The position numbers were made by a program, and so were the translations under genes. A DNA stretch of 64,000 nucleotides, taken from Albifimbria verrucaria (Eukaryota; Ascomycota; Sordariomycetes; Hypocreales; Stachybotryaceae). Position 1 is the first letter of the stretch. Every line of letters begins with the position of its first letter. This document shows, one piece after another, positions 47,301 through 59,428 of the stretch. Below the pieces are notes generated by a model. That model was given only the letters and a program-made list of their open reading frames with translations, made no database searches and was not told the origin of the DNA. The DNA lies in contig JAHREC010000019.1 in assembly GCA_020081605.1 (NCBI GenBank), forward strand, positions 1,054,001-1,118,000. The letters are read 5' to 3'.

Positions 47301-48926
47301 TCAATTATATGATGCCGCCAGGCGGGTCGTAGCCAGTCGCCGTGCCTCTTCCGCCAGCGCTGCCAGGCTCCCCGTCCACGGGGCCGTGCTCGTTTTCCTC
47401 AGCATAAACATTGGCTTCTTGCCCTCCTTGTCCAGCTGCTTAAACAGGATCAATGGCTTCTCGTCCATGCCTAGGCACCTCTCCTGATCGCCGTAGACGA
47501 TGTACAACGCATACTGATCCCAGGGCGCGTTGATCTGATACTTCTTTAGCGCCGCGGGCAGGACCTTGTAGCATGGGTCTTCCATGCTGACTCGGAACGA
47601 CTTGAAGATTTCTACCGACGCGTTGCTCGAGCTCGGCGTGTCGGGCACCGGCGTCTCTCGCCGGCGTGGGAGTCCTGATGGCGCTTTGTCGCGGGGGTAG
47701 TTGTTGGCGTGGTCAGCCTCGGCAAACGTCGATCTCGTAGACGGAGTAGGAATGTCCCCGCGGTAAGATCTGGCGCCGAGCGTCGTCGCCGTAGCGTGGC
47801 TGTGTGGTGATGTGGGAGATGGTATGTTGGGTGAGTTGTAGATGGGCGACGTGGCGCCTTGTGTGCCGTTCATGGCGGCGAGATGTGTTGAGGAAAGCAC
47901 TGCGCGCTCGGCAGCACTCGAGGGGTCCAGCGTAGTCTCCGCTATCGATCTCTCGTGCGTCGTCTGTGTAGGCGAAGCATTCTTGGGCGTGGCCCCGATC
48001 AGGATCCTCCTGTGCGAGTACTGGCGTTTCACGCTGCTACCGGTAGAAGCTGCAGACGGCGGCGTAGAGGCCGGCGGCGATATGTTGGCCTCGAACGAGT
48101 AGGACTGGTTGCTACCGGCGCTAACATTCGGTAGCGGTTGCTGGGCGTCCTTGACCAGACGTAGGGCCGGGAGCACGTCTTCCCTCAGCCGTCTGAAATC
48201 TTCCGTCATACGCTGAAGATCCTGCTCGACCAGGTTCATTCGCTCATCACGCAATCGTAATTGTTCCACCAGGTGCTTGATGTCCTTGAGGGTAGCGGTC
48301 GCGTACTGCGCTTCAGCATCGGCGGCTGCAAGACACAGGGAACGTTAGTAAACCAGGGCACACAACTGCGGAGGTGGATGTAACGTACAAAGCGGCATGT
48401 AGTGATCGCTCTCGAGGGCACATCCTGGGCCTTCTTCACGTCGTATACGCTCTTGAGGATGGTAAGTCGGTGGCCCACGCTTGTAATTCCCATGCTCTTT
48501 AGATCATCATGCAGCAGCGCAACCAAGGCCTCTCCAACAATTTCGTTTTCTGCAACCCAAATCACAGTCAGTCCAGCTCAAACACACACGTTGAAGGTCC
48601 CGCGCATCGGGGAAGCCAAGCTGCGGGGACGCGGCGGCAATGTAATTGACGCACCTAGGAAACGATCGGTATACTGCTGCAGGCCAATAGAGCCGATAAA
48701 GTCGGCACACTCCTCAGCGGTCCACTCGGTGACGATGGTCTCGGGCAGACGGTCGGCGCTGCTACGGTGAGCGTACGAGGTAGGCGTGTGCTCGGCCGAG
48801 GTGGACAGTTCCGAGTCGATGGGGAGGTCTCGGAGTCTCCGACGGGGAGGCATCGCCCATGCTTCGCTCGTACTCGTCGTCAGCGTCCGACTCGGCGTAG
48901 GCGGTTCCTCCATCGAAGCTCATCAT
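47301..48926 (-). CDS. STE50: Ste50-type MAPK adaptor (SAM plus Ras-association domain; frame-broken)
   Basis: Scaffold linking the MAPKKK Ste11 to upstream GTPase/kinase inputs in pheromone, filamentation and osmostress MAPK pathways. ATG 48926 starts MMSFDGGTAYAESDADDEYE. The SAM domain spans EWTAEECADFIGSIGLQQYT, an intron at 48654-48550 (GTGCGT..TTGCAG) and ENEIVGEALVALLHDDLKSM..VGHRLTILKSVYDVKKAQD. A second intron at 48388-48326 (GTACGT..ACTAAC..TTGCAG) precedes the coiled coil KDIKHLVEQLRLRDERMNLV. The Ser/Thr/Pro-rich middle has several SP/TP sites. The C-terminal RA domain contains EIFKSFRVSMEDPCYKVLPA and LYIVYGDQERCLGMDEKP. Frame breaks: about 48800-48835 (two bases) and GGG 48416-48418 (QDVPLESDHYMPL). 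Stop at 47301-47303. Confidence 0.92.
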
Positions 48927-49543
48927 TATGTCCGACGGCCCCCGGCAGGGTGTCTCTGTGGGAACGGCTGCTCAGGGACGACAGGATCCCGCACGCAGGG
49001 GACGACTACTCGAGGAGGGCGTCTTGCGGTGGAGGGTGCGAGCGGGAGCAGGGCGGAGAGGAAGCAGTCGAGAATTGCAGCTCTGGGAGGCGGAGACGAG
49101 GTCGAATGTCGAGCACCAGCAAGGTAACGGCGGGAGGGAAGTTCGGGTGCAGGCGGCCCGCGACACAAAGCAGCACGGCGAGCCAGGCGGTGGCGATCGG
49201 GCAACAAGTTGGGCGGCACGGGAACCAGGGACGGCAGGAGAAGAGGTCAGGTGAAAGCTGGCAAGAGACAGCGTCGAGGTTGGTCGTCGTTGGGTTCGTG
49301 GTTATCGTGTAATTTTGGGGGTGGAGGAGAAGGCGGCTGGACTGGAACTGGGGAGAAGAAACGTCCAAAGGAGGCTGCGGTTCCACACCAACCAACCATT
49401 CAAGGTCCTGACAGGCGCCGGACAGGTAACGTGCTAGCGAGGTGCCTTGTCAAGGTGCAGCAGCAGCACTAACGAGGACTTGAGTTAAGGCACGGGTACA
49501 GCAGGTACTTGCGTAGGTACAGCAGCAGGTACATGCCTAAGGT

Positions 49544-49584
49544 TAAGGCAAGGTAAGGTAAGGTAAGGTAAGGTCAGGTCAGGT
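49544..49584. repeat. GGTAA/GGTCA pentanucleotide tandem repeat
   Basis: Units of AAGGT (GTAAGGTAAGGTAAGGTAAG) with the last copies changed to CAGGT (GGTCAGGTCAGG). Confidence 0.85.
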
Positions 49585-49960
49585 ATTGATACTGCACCTG
49601 GTCTGGTCTAGTCAGGTAATGTCAGATTAGGTTCGTGTTCGCTCTCTGTCTATTCTGTACCTTATGTAGGTAGGTAGATATTCTCACTTCTGCTCTGCCT
49701 CCATGCACGCATGGTTTGACTGCACCGCACAGAGAAACCGGTCCAATGCGCTCTGCCATACTGGGTAAGTTATGCCATGGTGTGCTGTACCTGTGCCTGT
49801 ACCTGTGCCTGTATCTATGCTCGGGCCCTTGGCTGCCCAGAGGCCAGCCAGCCAGGCCAGACAGACAACCCGCTTATCATCCAAAGCTGCTACATGCACG
49901 TCTTCATCATGAATCTACTATGTTGTTTTATTTTATTTACTTTTTCTTTTCTCTCTTTAT

Positions 49961-49982
49961 TTTTTTTTAAAAAAATTTTTTT
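49961..49982. repeat. T8-A7-T7 homopolymer palindrome
   Basis: Eight T, seven A and seven T in succession, preceded by a T/C-rich stretch. The A7/T7 halves can pair. It could act as a nucleosome-free or 3'-end element; no transcript is assigned. Confidence 0.8.
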
Positions 49983-50325
49983 CTTCTTATTGTGATGCTT
50001 CATACGGCCACCCATGTGGGAAACAACAACCACCAAGAAACCCACGCCTCTGGTCCCTCCCCAATTTACCGTTGCTGCTCTTCTCTCTCCCTCAGCCTGG
50101 GCAACGGGAGGCCAAGTGGGGAGATGCCCAGGTAAGTGCAGCGGAAGACGAGAGACATGCGGAGACTGATCCGCTGTAACTGGGAGGCTAAGCCAGAGAC
50201 ATGCAACTCGTAGACTAAGTCGGGTACCTAACCTAGCCTTGCCTTGCCTTGCCTCCGGTGGTGGTTGTACCTGACTGAGAGCCCATCGCCGTCTTCATAG
50301 GTACCCGTCTATCCATCAACCACAT

Positions 50326-50378
50326 CTACACCTACACCTACACCTACGCCTACACCTACGCCTACGCCTGCATCTACA
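50326..50378. repeat. ACACCT/ACGCCT hexanucleotide tandem repeat
   Basis: Imperfect six-base units (CTACACCTACACCTACACCT followed by ACGCCT variants), about nine copies. This is not the TTAGGG/CCCTAA telomere repeat. Confidence 0.85.
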
Positions 50379-53300
50379 CACATCCCAAGTGCCCAACCTC
50401 AAACCCCGTCTCCAGTCCCGGTTCACGCCGGGCCACCTGATCGGCCAACCAGCTCGCCCACCCCAGCGTCATTGCCATCGTCTAGCCGCTCACCTCGCCC
50501 TGGAGGCGGCTGCCCGAAACGTGCTAAAACCAAGAACCGGCACGAGTTCCAGGTCTGTACGGTATGTCTCTTCTAATCAACCCAGCTTCACCGTTTTCCC
50601 ACCGGGACCAGGCAGTGGCTGAGCACCTCCCCTCTCTCCTCTCTCTCTTCTCTTCTCTCTTACGGTATTGTGTGGACGGGCTGGGGCCCCAACGCAAAAG
50701 CGTGAGAGGATGGACAGCACAAGACCCGACAGACCTGGTCCTGGTCAGGTACCGATCCGAACGAACAAATGGGATGTTCCATGTTCCACCTTCTTATTTT
50801 AATCTATCCGCTACCCAGCTAATACACTTGCGAGCTGCTTTGCCAAGGGTCTCCATCCGTCTCACACAAGCCATGTCTAGTCAGAGCCAGAACCAGAACC
50901 AGACCCAGAGACAGAGGCCTCGAGCAAGCCAGACTTCGGGTCAGGTTCGCCTCTCGGCTTCCAGATGCCTCGAGATTTTTCTCCCTTCCTCGCCTGCTCC
51001 TCACCTGTAACCCAGAAAGGGGTGATGGAGCCACTTTATTATCACAGGCAGATATAGGTCGGGATCGTCGGGAGATACAGCGCGGGTAACGTCGATGGCC
51101 TCGCGCACGGATCAGTCTCCAGTTGTCCTTTCTCGATTTTTTTTTTTCTTGCTTTGCTCCTTTTTTTCTCCAAAGAGATCCCGTATGTCTCCGTACCTTG
51201 CATCGCCTCCAACCCAGCTTTGGCGATGCGGCATGCGAGATAGCTGCGAATGCTACGCTCCCGGGCCAATCTGCAAGTTCAGTCTCGCTCTCTGCAAGCC
51301 ACACGAACCAGCATCTCTCTCCTCCATCGAGGCCCTTCTCCAATGGGAAACCTTCCACCGTTTCGTAGAGCTGCACGTCGTTTCCTAGAATAGAAGCACG
51401 TCCTGAGAAAATAGCCCAACGTGGGACGTGCCACCATCGCCAACAGCCCGTCAATCATGATCCGCATCTTCAACGACACCAGCTACAACCTCAACTCTCC
51501 CAGCTTTAACAACCTCTCTCTCCATTAATTCCGCCCGTCCGTCCTAGGCCCAAACAAGTAGAGTTTCCCTCGTGGAAGAATCAAAGAACTCGCATGACAC
51601 GCAGTCGTCCACCGCACTCTATCTGCTGCAGATCTAGAGCGCACGCCCCTGGCGGCTCCCTTCTCCCTTCTCCCTCTGCTGCTTATCTCACGAACCGTTC
51701 CGTGCTCTCCCTCCCCCTCCCTCCTTGGCTTGGTTGCCGTACCCCTGGAACCGAGCCAGCCCAAAGCTGTGGTCCATGCTCATGCTCTGCTCCCAAGAAG
51801 CAAAAACGTTCGAAACGTCAGCACCAGCCAACCAACCTCCTCATCCTGCCTAGCCCGCCTACCTTGTCCGTCTGCTCTAAGTCGCCTGTCAGGGAGCCCC
51901 GGGTTGCCTTGCAGCCGGTTGCTGATAAACTGGGAGCAGGTTCCTAGTTAGGCCTCTTCCTGGTATTCGCGTTTTCTACATCTGGTCTCGAGTTGTGTGT
52001 TTGCTGAGTGGTTGGTAATGCGAAACGTACCGATCCAGCACGTTTGATTCAATCTCACGATATATCCTTGTCCGCCGCTGCCTTTGCTTGCTTGCCCCCT
52101 GAAATGCCATGCCACCACGCTTGATGACAGCTTCACCACTTGCAATCCGCTCCACCCACCTCTTCATATCTGTCCCGTTGGCAAAACCCGTCACATGAAC
52201 GACACCGCGTGCTGCATCACCACAACCCTCTACTCTTCAGCTACGCGCATCTTTGCGCTAGCTCGTCGCTCTACCTCATACTTCCCCAATCGTCAAGCCC
52301 GCTGAATCCTCTGCCCGGGAACTTCTGCTGCACCAGCCTCGCCTCGCCAACCCCCAAAAGCCCTTCCTCCGACCGGATCCCTTCTTGGCACGCGCGGGAT
52401 CGTCGGTGCTTGCTGCAGCCCCGGAAACATTTTCCACAAACTCCACACAGCCAGCCCGCCCTAGCTTGGAGAGCTAGCCTAGCCTACGACACCAACGGCA
52501 GGCCAGGCCAGTCGAAGCCAGAGACACACGTCCAGTCCCATAGACGAACCTGACGCTTCTGCGTCCCCGTTTCAGGTTTCTCCATCGTGCTTCTCGTCCG
52601 CTTCTAATTGCCTATTCCCGCTCCGCGTCCCATTAGAGCGAGCTCGTTTCCTGGATGCATGCTTCAAAAATAGGTCGTTTGACCAAGCCATGACATAGGC
52701 GGCGCCTTCTGGTTTCACGATTCACTTGGACATAGGAACATAGGTACAGAGTAGCCGTGGTAAAAGAGCTTGTGCTCGCCGGTGAATGATGACTGTCAAA
52801 GATCGTTCACGTCAAGACGTCACATGCTTGTGCTCGTGCTACATCCGTCTCTCCCCGGTGTCTCTGCGGCAATGACTCGGTCGCTGCTCGTAGCTACCCC
52901 GATCTAATTTAGAAGCTCTGATCAAGCCCTCATGTCATGTGCTGCGTCACTCAAAGACCATTGTTGACTTTGCATGTGCAATACCGCGATATATTTATTT
53001 CTATCATACGTTCCTTGACCCAGCATTTACAGTGGCTTCCAGCCATTTACTTGGCCATCTAACTCACAATACCACTCCAGCAGGGGTCTTTCTGACAAAA
53101 GCTCGAGGCCGACTGCTTCGGTCCATTGCTCGGGTGGTTGACCGTCACGTGGCTCGCGCCGCGTTTGGAGGTCCAACGTCCCGTCAAGCAATCCTCGGCT
53201 TGGCTGAAGCAGTGTAGTAACAGGTGACCATGTGCGACTACCGCAACACGGACAAGCTATCAAGAATTGAACAAGAAGATATGTGTATATGGTATCCTGA

Positions 53301-53406
53301 CCATCACAGGACCAGTAGCTGATTCAGACACGCCGTAAAACACCCAGTCCGTTCCTGTTCCATGTCTCGTGGAGAAAACGCCCTAAAATGATTTGATGCA
53401 AATTGT

Positions 53407-55398
53407 TCATCGCAAGGCCACCTTGGCGTCCTCAACGCCGCGTTGGATGACATCCTCGAGGGCCCAGCGGGGAGGCTTGACGGCAATGCCGTTCTCCTTG
53501 CGCCACTGCTTCTCCTGCTCAGGGAGACGCCCTCGGGGAGAGGTTCCAGACCACCGGCAACACCGCTAGAGTACTTGATCTGAAGAATGTCGCCAACCTC
53601 GTTGCAAGCAGCCAGCAGCCTGTCCATGTCGTCCTTGTTGTGGGCGGCAGAAACGCAGAATCGTGCACGGGAGCTGAGGAGAGGGGTGGCAGGGTATCCG
53701 ACAACGACGACTGAGATCTTGCGCTTGAGCATTTCGTGACTGAAGGCGGGCATCTTGGCGGGGTGGTACAGGACGATGGGGATGATGGGCGAGTCGTCGT
53801 GGCCATAGACAATGAAGCCAAGACGCTTAAGTCCGAGACGGAGGTAACGAGAGTTGAAGGCAATACGCTGGAGACGCTCCTCACCCTGGCCGGGGCACAG
53901 CTCGCCGGTAATCAGCTTGAGCGAGGCAAGAATCTGCATGAGGACGCAAGGGGCCGGAGACTCGCCATACTGAGTCGAGGCATTGGTGGCCTTGAGCTTG
54001 TCAATGACGTGCTTCTCAGCAGCAATGTAACCACCGTTGGCACCGAAAGACTTGGTGAGGGTTCCCATAAGCACATCGACTTCAGAGGGGTCGATACCAA
54101 AGTAATCGCAGACACCACGACCGCGGGGGCCAAGGGCACCGACGGAGTGGGCCTCGTCGACAAACAGGTAGAACTTGTACTTGCGCTTGAGCTCCAGAAG
54201 TCCGGGCAGATCACACATGGTACCCTCCATAGAGTAGAGACCCTCGACAACGACCAGAATCTTCTTCCAAGGGCGGTGAGTGCGGGGCTGTCCCTGAGAG
54301 ATAGCCTCGCGAAGAACTCGTTCCAGATCGGCCATGTCGTTGTGCTTGAAGGCTTGGATGACAGCGCCAGACAGACGAGCACCCATGCGGATGGAGGCGT
54401 GGTTCAGCTCGTCGGAGATGATCAAGGAACCCTTGGAGACCAGAGCAGGGAAAGAGCTGGCGTTGGTGACGTAGCCCATGGAGAACAGCATAGCAGCAGG
54501 CTTGCCAACAAAGGCGGCAACCTCACGCTCGACCTCAAGGGCGAGGTCAGAGGTTCCCACATCGCCGCAGGGGCTGCAGAAGGTAATTCCGTAGCGCTTG
54601 ACGCACTCCTCGACGGCGTCGGCACAGGGACCGTCGGACTGAGCAAAGCCGAGGTAGTTGTAGGAGCTCATGTTGAGGGTTTCAGTGTAGGTACCCGTGT
54701 ACTGGTACGTCTCGTTGAAGTCATCGGACTTGCGGTCAATGAGAGTGATGTATCGGCCAGGAACACCAATTGTGGTACGCGCGAAGCAGTCATCAAGACG
54801 CTGCTTCAGTCGGCGAGTGTAAAAGCTGTCGAAATCACTGTTGAGGGAGCGTAGCCATTGTGAACCATGAGCGGCTGGTATTTCTTGGGGTTGCCGAATC
54901 GCTTGCCGAAGAAGTCACGGATGTGGCCGAGGACGATGAGGAAGAGGTAGCTGATGTAGGTGGTCAGGAGGTAGTAGTAGGGAGGCTCGTCCTCAATGGG
55001 AGCCTCGAGGGGCTCGCCATGAGACTTGCTGATGTGACGATGACTGGGGTGCGACAGGGGCGCGAATTGAGACTCGGCACGTCTTTTGCGCTCAGCGTCC
55101 TCGGGAGAAAGAGGCTGGAAGAGGGTGGTGTCGGAGTCGATGGTGCTCAGCTCGCCAGCGGCGGGGAGGAGAGGGAGATGCTGGGCAAAGAGACGGCCGA
55201 AGAGACGGCATTGGCGTGGTTCTGCTGCATGGCGAGCATGGCCTGAGCAGCGGTCTGGTCCTTGGACTTGGGACTAGACGAGAAGAATTGGGTCAGGCGG
55301 TTGCCCTTGGAGGTGGAAGGTCGTCTCTGCCCAGTCTTGTCGGATTGGGGCATGGCGGAGGAATATGACGAGAATGGGTTCGCTAGTCGTCGGGGCAT
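53407..55398 (-). CDS. LCB2: Serine palmitoyltransferase subunit 2 (Lcb2; frame-broken)
   Basis: PLP-dependent ER enzyme, catalytic subunit of the complex that condenses serine with palmitoyl-CoA in the first step of sphingolipid synthesis. ATG 55398 gives MPRRLANPFSSYSSAMPQSD, then after a break ELSTIDSDTTLFQPLSPEDA, a membrane helix near YYYLLTTYISYLFLIVLGHI, FDSFYTRRLKQRLDDCFART, GVPGRYITLIDRKSDDFNET, MSSYNYLGFAQ, FVDEAHSVGALGPRGRGVCD and the PLP-lysine motif GTLTKSFGANGGYI. The C-terminus reads SPEQEKQWRKENGIAVKPPR and ends VEDAKVALR at 53407. No intron. Frame breaks at about 55155, GGG 54845-54847 and GGG 53522-53524 (plus-strand bases), each one base short. As the gene is essential in fungi, these breaks are better explained by assembly errors. 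Confidence 0.96.
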
Positions 55399-58300
55399 GT
55401 CTCCGAACGCGTACCGTAGGATAAACCGAAGAGTTGATTGAGTATTAAGGATGCAACGTCGACGACTGAAGCTGCAGCGAAATGTCGGTGGCGGGGCTGG
55501 ACAAAGCGTTTGGGTCAGTCAAAAGTCGAACAAGGTGAAAGAATTGTGGAGGTAGGTGGTTCGAGCTGGGAGGGAATAGGCAATTGCAGAGGCAACGACA
55601 CTGGCCGTCACGCGTACAGAGGGCTTAATGATCCGGGTGCATTGCAGAGTTCAAACGGTGCAGAGGTGAAAGTGCGGGATGCGGTGTAGATGAGACGGTT
55701 AGATTGTGGAGGTGCAGCAGCTTCCCAACGCGCTCCACGGCGGAAATGTCCAAGCGGGCGAGACATTGTGTTGCAGCGCCGAGAGGTGCCATGGCTGCAC
55801 GGCTGTCATGCAAGACAGAGGCACAAGGCTGGGAGGGGATGAAAATGGAAATGCTGCGAAAGGCAGCCAGACCAAAGTCCCTGAGCCCCCAAATGGACAG
55901 GCCATTGGATTGAGGTGCCGTGACGGGGCGGAAGCAGACGAGGCAGGCAATTGGTACCTGAGATTGGACGGGTGGGTGGGGGATGATGGACGATGGATGG
56001 ACGGATGTGACGGATTCCAAGGAAAGGAGGGATTACCGTTTGTACTGCTAATAAAGCTTGGATATCGGGCAGACGCAGGCGGGAAAGCAACTTGGACGAC
56101 GTCGGTGTATTATCGAGGGGTGGAAAATTAAGTATGTGAGGGTTGCGACGTCGACGGGGTCGGTCAGATTAATGTCTTTCGACGATTCTTTTGCCTTGGT
56201 GCCAAGTCGGGCGGAAAGCGTTGGCTCGATCGAGGACGTCAGACTCGAGAGGCGCAGGTGCAGCAGGTGCAGGCAGGCTGGACGCTGGACGCTGGAAGGA
56301 TCGGTAAAAAAGAAGAGTCGACGGTTGGACGCCTTGTTTTCTGGATTCGGGAGTTTAAAGGAGAGGACGGCTCGCAAAACGCAGCGCGGGAGCCACGAAC
56401 CAATCGACGACGCACGAACAACGACGACGACGAGATGGAGCAAACGCGAGCAAGGAGAGGAAAAGGGAAGAGGAGGAGGAAGAGGAGCTACTACGAGATG
56501 GACCCAGGGAGGTGAGAGAAAGAAGCACAGTACACGCGGACTGTGAGGATGCGCTAGGCCGGTCGATGAGATGAGTAGGGAGTAGGGAGAAAACTCAAGG
56601 TGACCGGGGTGGCTGCGTGGGCTCTGCGTGGGCTCTGCGACGAAATGGCGTGGTGAGCCCTGGCCGTGGCACGGTGCCGGCACAGTGCGCCGCGGTACCT
56701 GCGCATCCTCCGCCCCGATCTGCCAGGAGAGCCCAAGGATAGGACAGGATAGGATAGGATAGGATAGGATAGGAGGGAGGCTTGGGGAGGGAGAGATTGG
56801 AGGCGACCGCAGACCCATCTGTTCCCATTCGCTACGCTACGCTACTGGCCCTGTCACCGTGCAGTACCGTCCAGGTACAGGTCGCGTGTGGTCCGCATGG
56901 CTTTTGGGGCCCATGCTTCTTCTCCCGCGTATTGTCCTAGCGTGGCATCGCTCGGCCTCGTCGAGCGGAGACCCGTCCAGTACCACCAAGCAACCAGCTG
57001 GGCCCCAATGAGGTAAAAAGGGAAAAGGGAAAAAATTCAACCAACCCAACCCAGACGAGAGACAGAAAGCCAAGCCCAGGGCTTTGGGGCGCTGCAAAAT
57101 TTAGGGGTGGAGGCGAATCAAGGACTTCAGACTCGGCTGAGGCGCCCCTCCGGAGGGTCCGGCAACTCTGCGGAACCCTCGGTATTTGCGCATTTGCGTG
57201 AGGCATTGCTTTTCTCATCTAATTACCGAAACCTCGGATGCTTTTTTTCTTTCCCCTCTCGCCCTGTGGCTGTTCTATCCTGTCCTGTTCTGTCCTGTTC
57301 ATGACTTGCCTGTGCTGTGGCATGCCAATGGGCTGGATTCCCACGGATGACTGATCGGAGGCTTCCTTTGTGCAACGCCTGCGTAAGCCCATTCGTAGAC
57401 CCTTGGCCGAGGCCCTGTATCAGACAACTCCATAATGTAAGGGGTTGTGACACTCTCTCGGGCACCAACCTCCTGTCCTGGGCTCTCTGTGACAGGACAG
57501 ACAGCCGCCGAACTAGCCCAGGCCAAGGCGAGCAATTTCCTCTCTTCATCTCGCACGATTCCACTAGAGCTGTTCCCGAACGGGCCAACATGTTCATGCA
57601 TCGGACGGTTCAGAGTTTTTAGCGCTTCTCCTAACCAAGCCATTGACACCATGCGCGCCTCTCGACGTCATTGTTGTCCTCCAGATACACAAACGTCTCG
57701 ATACGCGTTGTCGACTGCATGATGGTCTAGAGAACGTGCTGTTTGTAACAATTGCCAATTGGCTTGGCAGGATCATGGTGGCCGTATGAAAAGTCAATGG
57801 CAATCCTCCGTCAACCGATCAAACGCTCGCCTTGGCCTGTGCTGCCACTCCAACATATGGACGAGGCTAAATACGATCCTTCCACGTCATGCGATCTCTG
57901 TCATCTCTTTATCTGTTCCCAGTATCGGTAATTCATTCTGTTCTTGAATTAGCAAACCCCAGTCACAAATGAAGCTGTCACAGTCATAATTCTGCCGGAT
58001 CTGCACATCCCCGGTCATGAGTTATGCAGGCACTTTATCAGCCACAATCTTATTAGCCACACCGCACTGACTGCATACTGTATTTAACTTAACGACAAGG
58101 AGGCAAAACAAGACGTGCCGAGCCAATGGCACATGGTTGCGAGGTCAATCATCACTTTCCCATCCTCTGCGGCTAGTCTCAAAATTTTCCATTCCAATTC
58201 TGCCTATGCATCCTGCTAGGCAAAGTTTCTATCTTTTTCCCGCCCCTACATCCGATCGGTCTAGTCTCGGGGCGGGACTCGAGCCCGGCCCGGCCCCTCT

Positions 58301-59428
58301 TTGGGCGACCCTTTCCGTTCGCCCTAGCCACATCCTCTGGTTAAGATTGGTGGTATCGTGGACATGGTCTCTTTGTAAAAGAACCAGTTAAAGTATCTTG
58401 TTATATTTCTTGGTATTTTGTCAGTTGCTTTGTAGGATGTTTGTTTCTCATCTGGGAACAGTTGGTCTCAAACAGAGTCAGTGCCGGTTTACCGTACGTG
58501 CTGCCAGAACTGATAGCTCGCCAGGAGCCCAACAGCTGAACAACAGATGGCCAAACTAGCATTGACAGTCATATACAGGTCATGCCGTAAATAATACTAT
58601 TGAAAATTCTCCCTTGACTACATAGTTGAGTTCTCAGCACTAAAGCAGTGCATTACTTCATCGGCATGTGTTAATAGGATGCCATCCCGGATTCAATGTC
58701 TCGAAAGCGAATGAACGACACAGTCAGGTTCACGCTGTGAATTCAACGCCTATGAATGAAGACATATATACGAATACCAGTAACACCTGCTTTCGGCATT
58801 CGTTGTAGAAATAGTTCAGGGGTATGGGCGCAACTCCAGATGCCCGAAAGAGGGGTGGTCTCAGCCTAACGTAGTGTTACACTGCATGATTTGAAGAGGC
58901 GGTCTCTCTAGTCTGCAGATCTTTAATTGCAGGGGCTACTTGCCTATGTCACTTCAGCTGGTGGAAGAAAGCGTCTAGTGTTGCTACTCCCATCATTGCG
59001 AGCTTTGCGGGGCCAGCAATCTTCCCTACCGACCTCAAGCCGCCTTATGGACAACTGAGAATTGTGAAGCAGGCACCTAAGTTGGTGTTCTATATAATAC
59101 TCTTTTAATCAGAATAGAAGATATTCTGTGTGGTGCTATGACTGCGGCTGGCGGTAGTTTACGACGACAGCAACTCTTGCTCGAATAGTTCACCAAAACA
59201 CTCGAATTCAGTGCGACAAAAGCTATCCTGACCGCGCCCACAACAGTATGCATTTAGTGCATTAGAACGCTGCTGGCATAATGGCTGCTGAGGTTTAGGA
59301 TATACCTCAAATATGCACTAAATACTTGGGAAAGTCGCCAAGAGAAAAGGCAACGCCAGAGTCCCAGTGTTACAAAGGCAGCATAGCATGTGCGCGGCCG
59401 ATGCTAGCGACTCGATAACCCATCAATC
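55399..59428. other. Gene-poor interval upstream of LCB2
   Basis: No supported gene in 4 kb. 55.4-57.3 kb is GC-rich and purine-rich on the plus strand (GAGGAGGAGGAAGAGGAGC near 56469-56487), with overlapping frames in all directions, consistent with the LCB2 promoter and leader. 57.3-57.7 kb has CTGTCCTGTT-type short repeats. From about 57.8 kb the sequence turns AT-rich and shows no open frame above background. Confidence 0.5.
56736..56774. repeat. AGGAT pentanucleotide tandem repeat
   Basis: GGATAGGATAGGATAGGATA pattern, about seven units with one GGACA variant, about 1.35 kb upstream of the LCB2 start codon. Confidence 0.9.

Larger units (their letters stand above)
48927..53406. other. 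Long intergenic region rich in low-complexity tracts
   Basis: About 4.5 kb between the STE50 start and the LCB2 stop without a gene I can support. It contains GC-rich stretches with overlapping open frames on both strands (48.9-49.4 kb, 50.8-51.4 kb), CT-rich tracts (51.1 kb, 51.66-51.73 kb), GTAAG- and CTACAC-type repeats and a T/A/T palindrome. The part near 48927-49500 should hold the STE50 promoter and 5' UTR; the rest may host an unannotated non-coding transcript, which the sequence alone cannot show. Confidence 0.5.

Noticed and set aside
49544..50378. Regular repeats that might suggest a CRISPR-like array
   Set aside because: Units are five or six bases in direct tandem without spacers; these are microsatellites in a eukaryotic genome.
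50326..50378. Possible telomere-like repeat (CCTACA units)
   Set aside because: The unit is not CCCTAA and the copies are imperfect; flanks are ordinary intergenic DNA.
53736..54854. Long plus-strand open frame (372 codons)
   Set aside because: It is the antisense shadow of LCB2; no motif, and the minus strand encodes an unmistakable Lcb2.
55625..57722. Numerous open frames on both strands upstream of LCB2
   Set aside because: Low-complexity, composition-driven frames with no domain signal, overlapping each other in all six frames.
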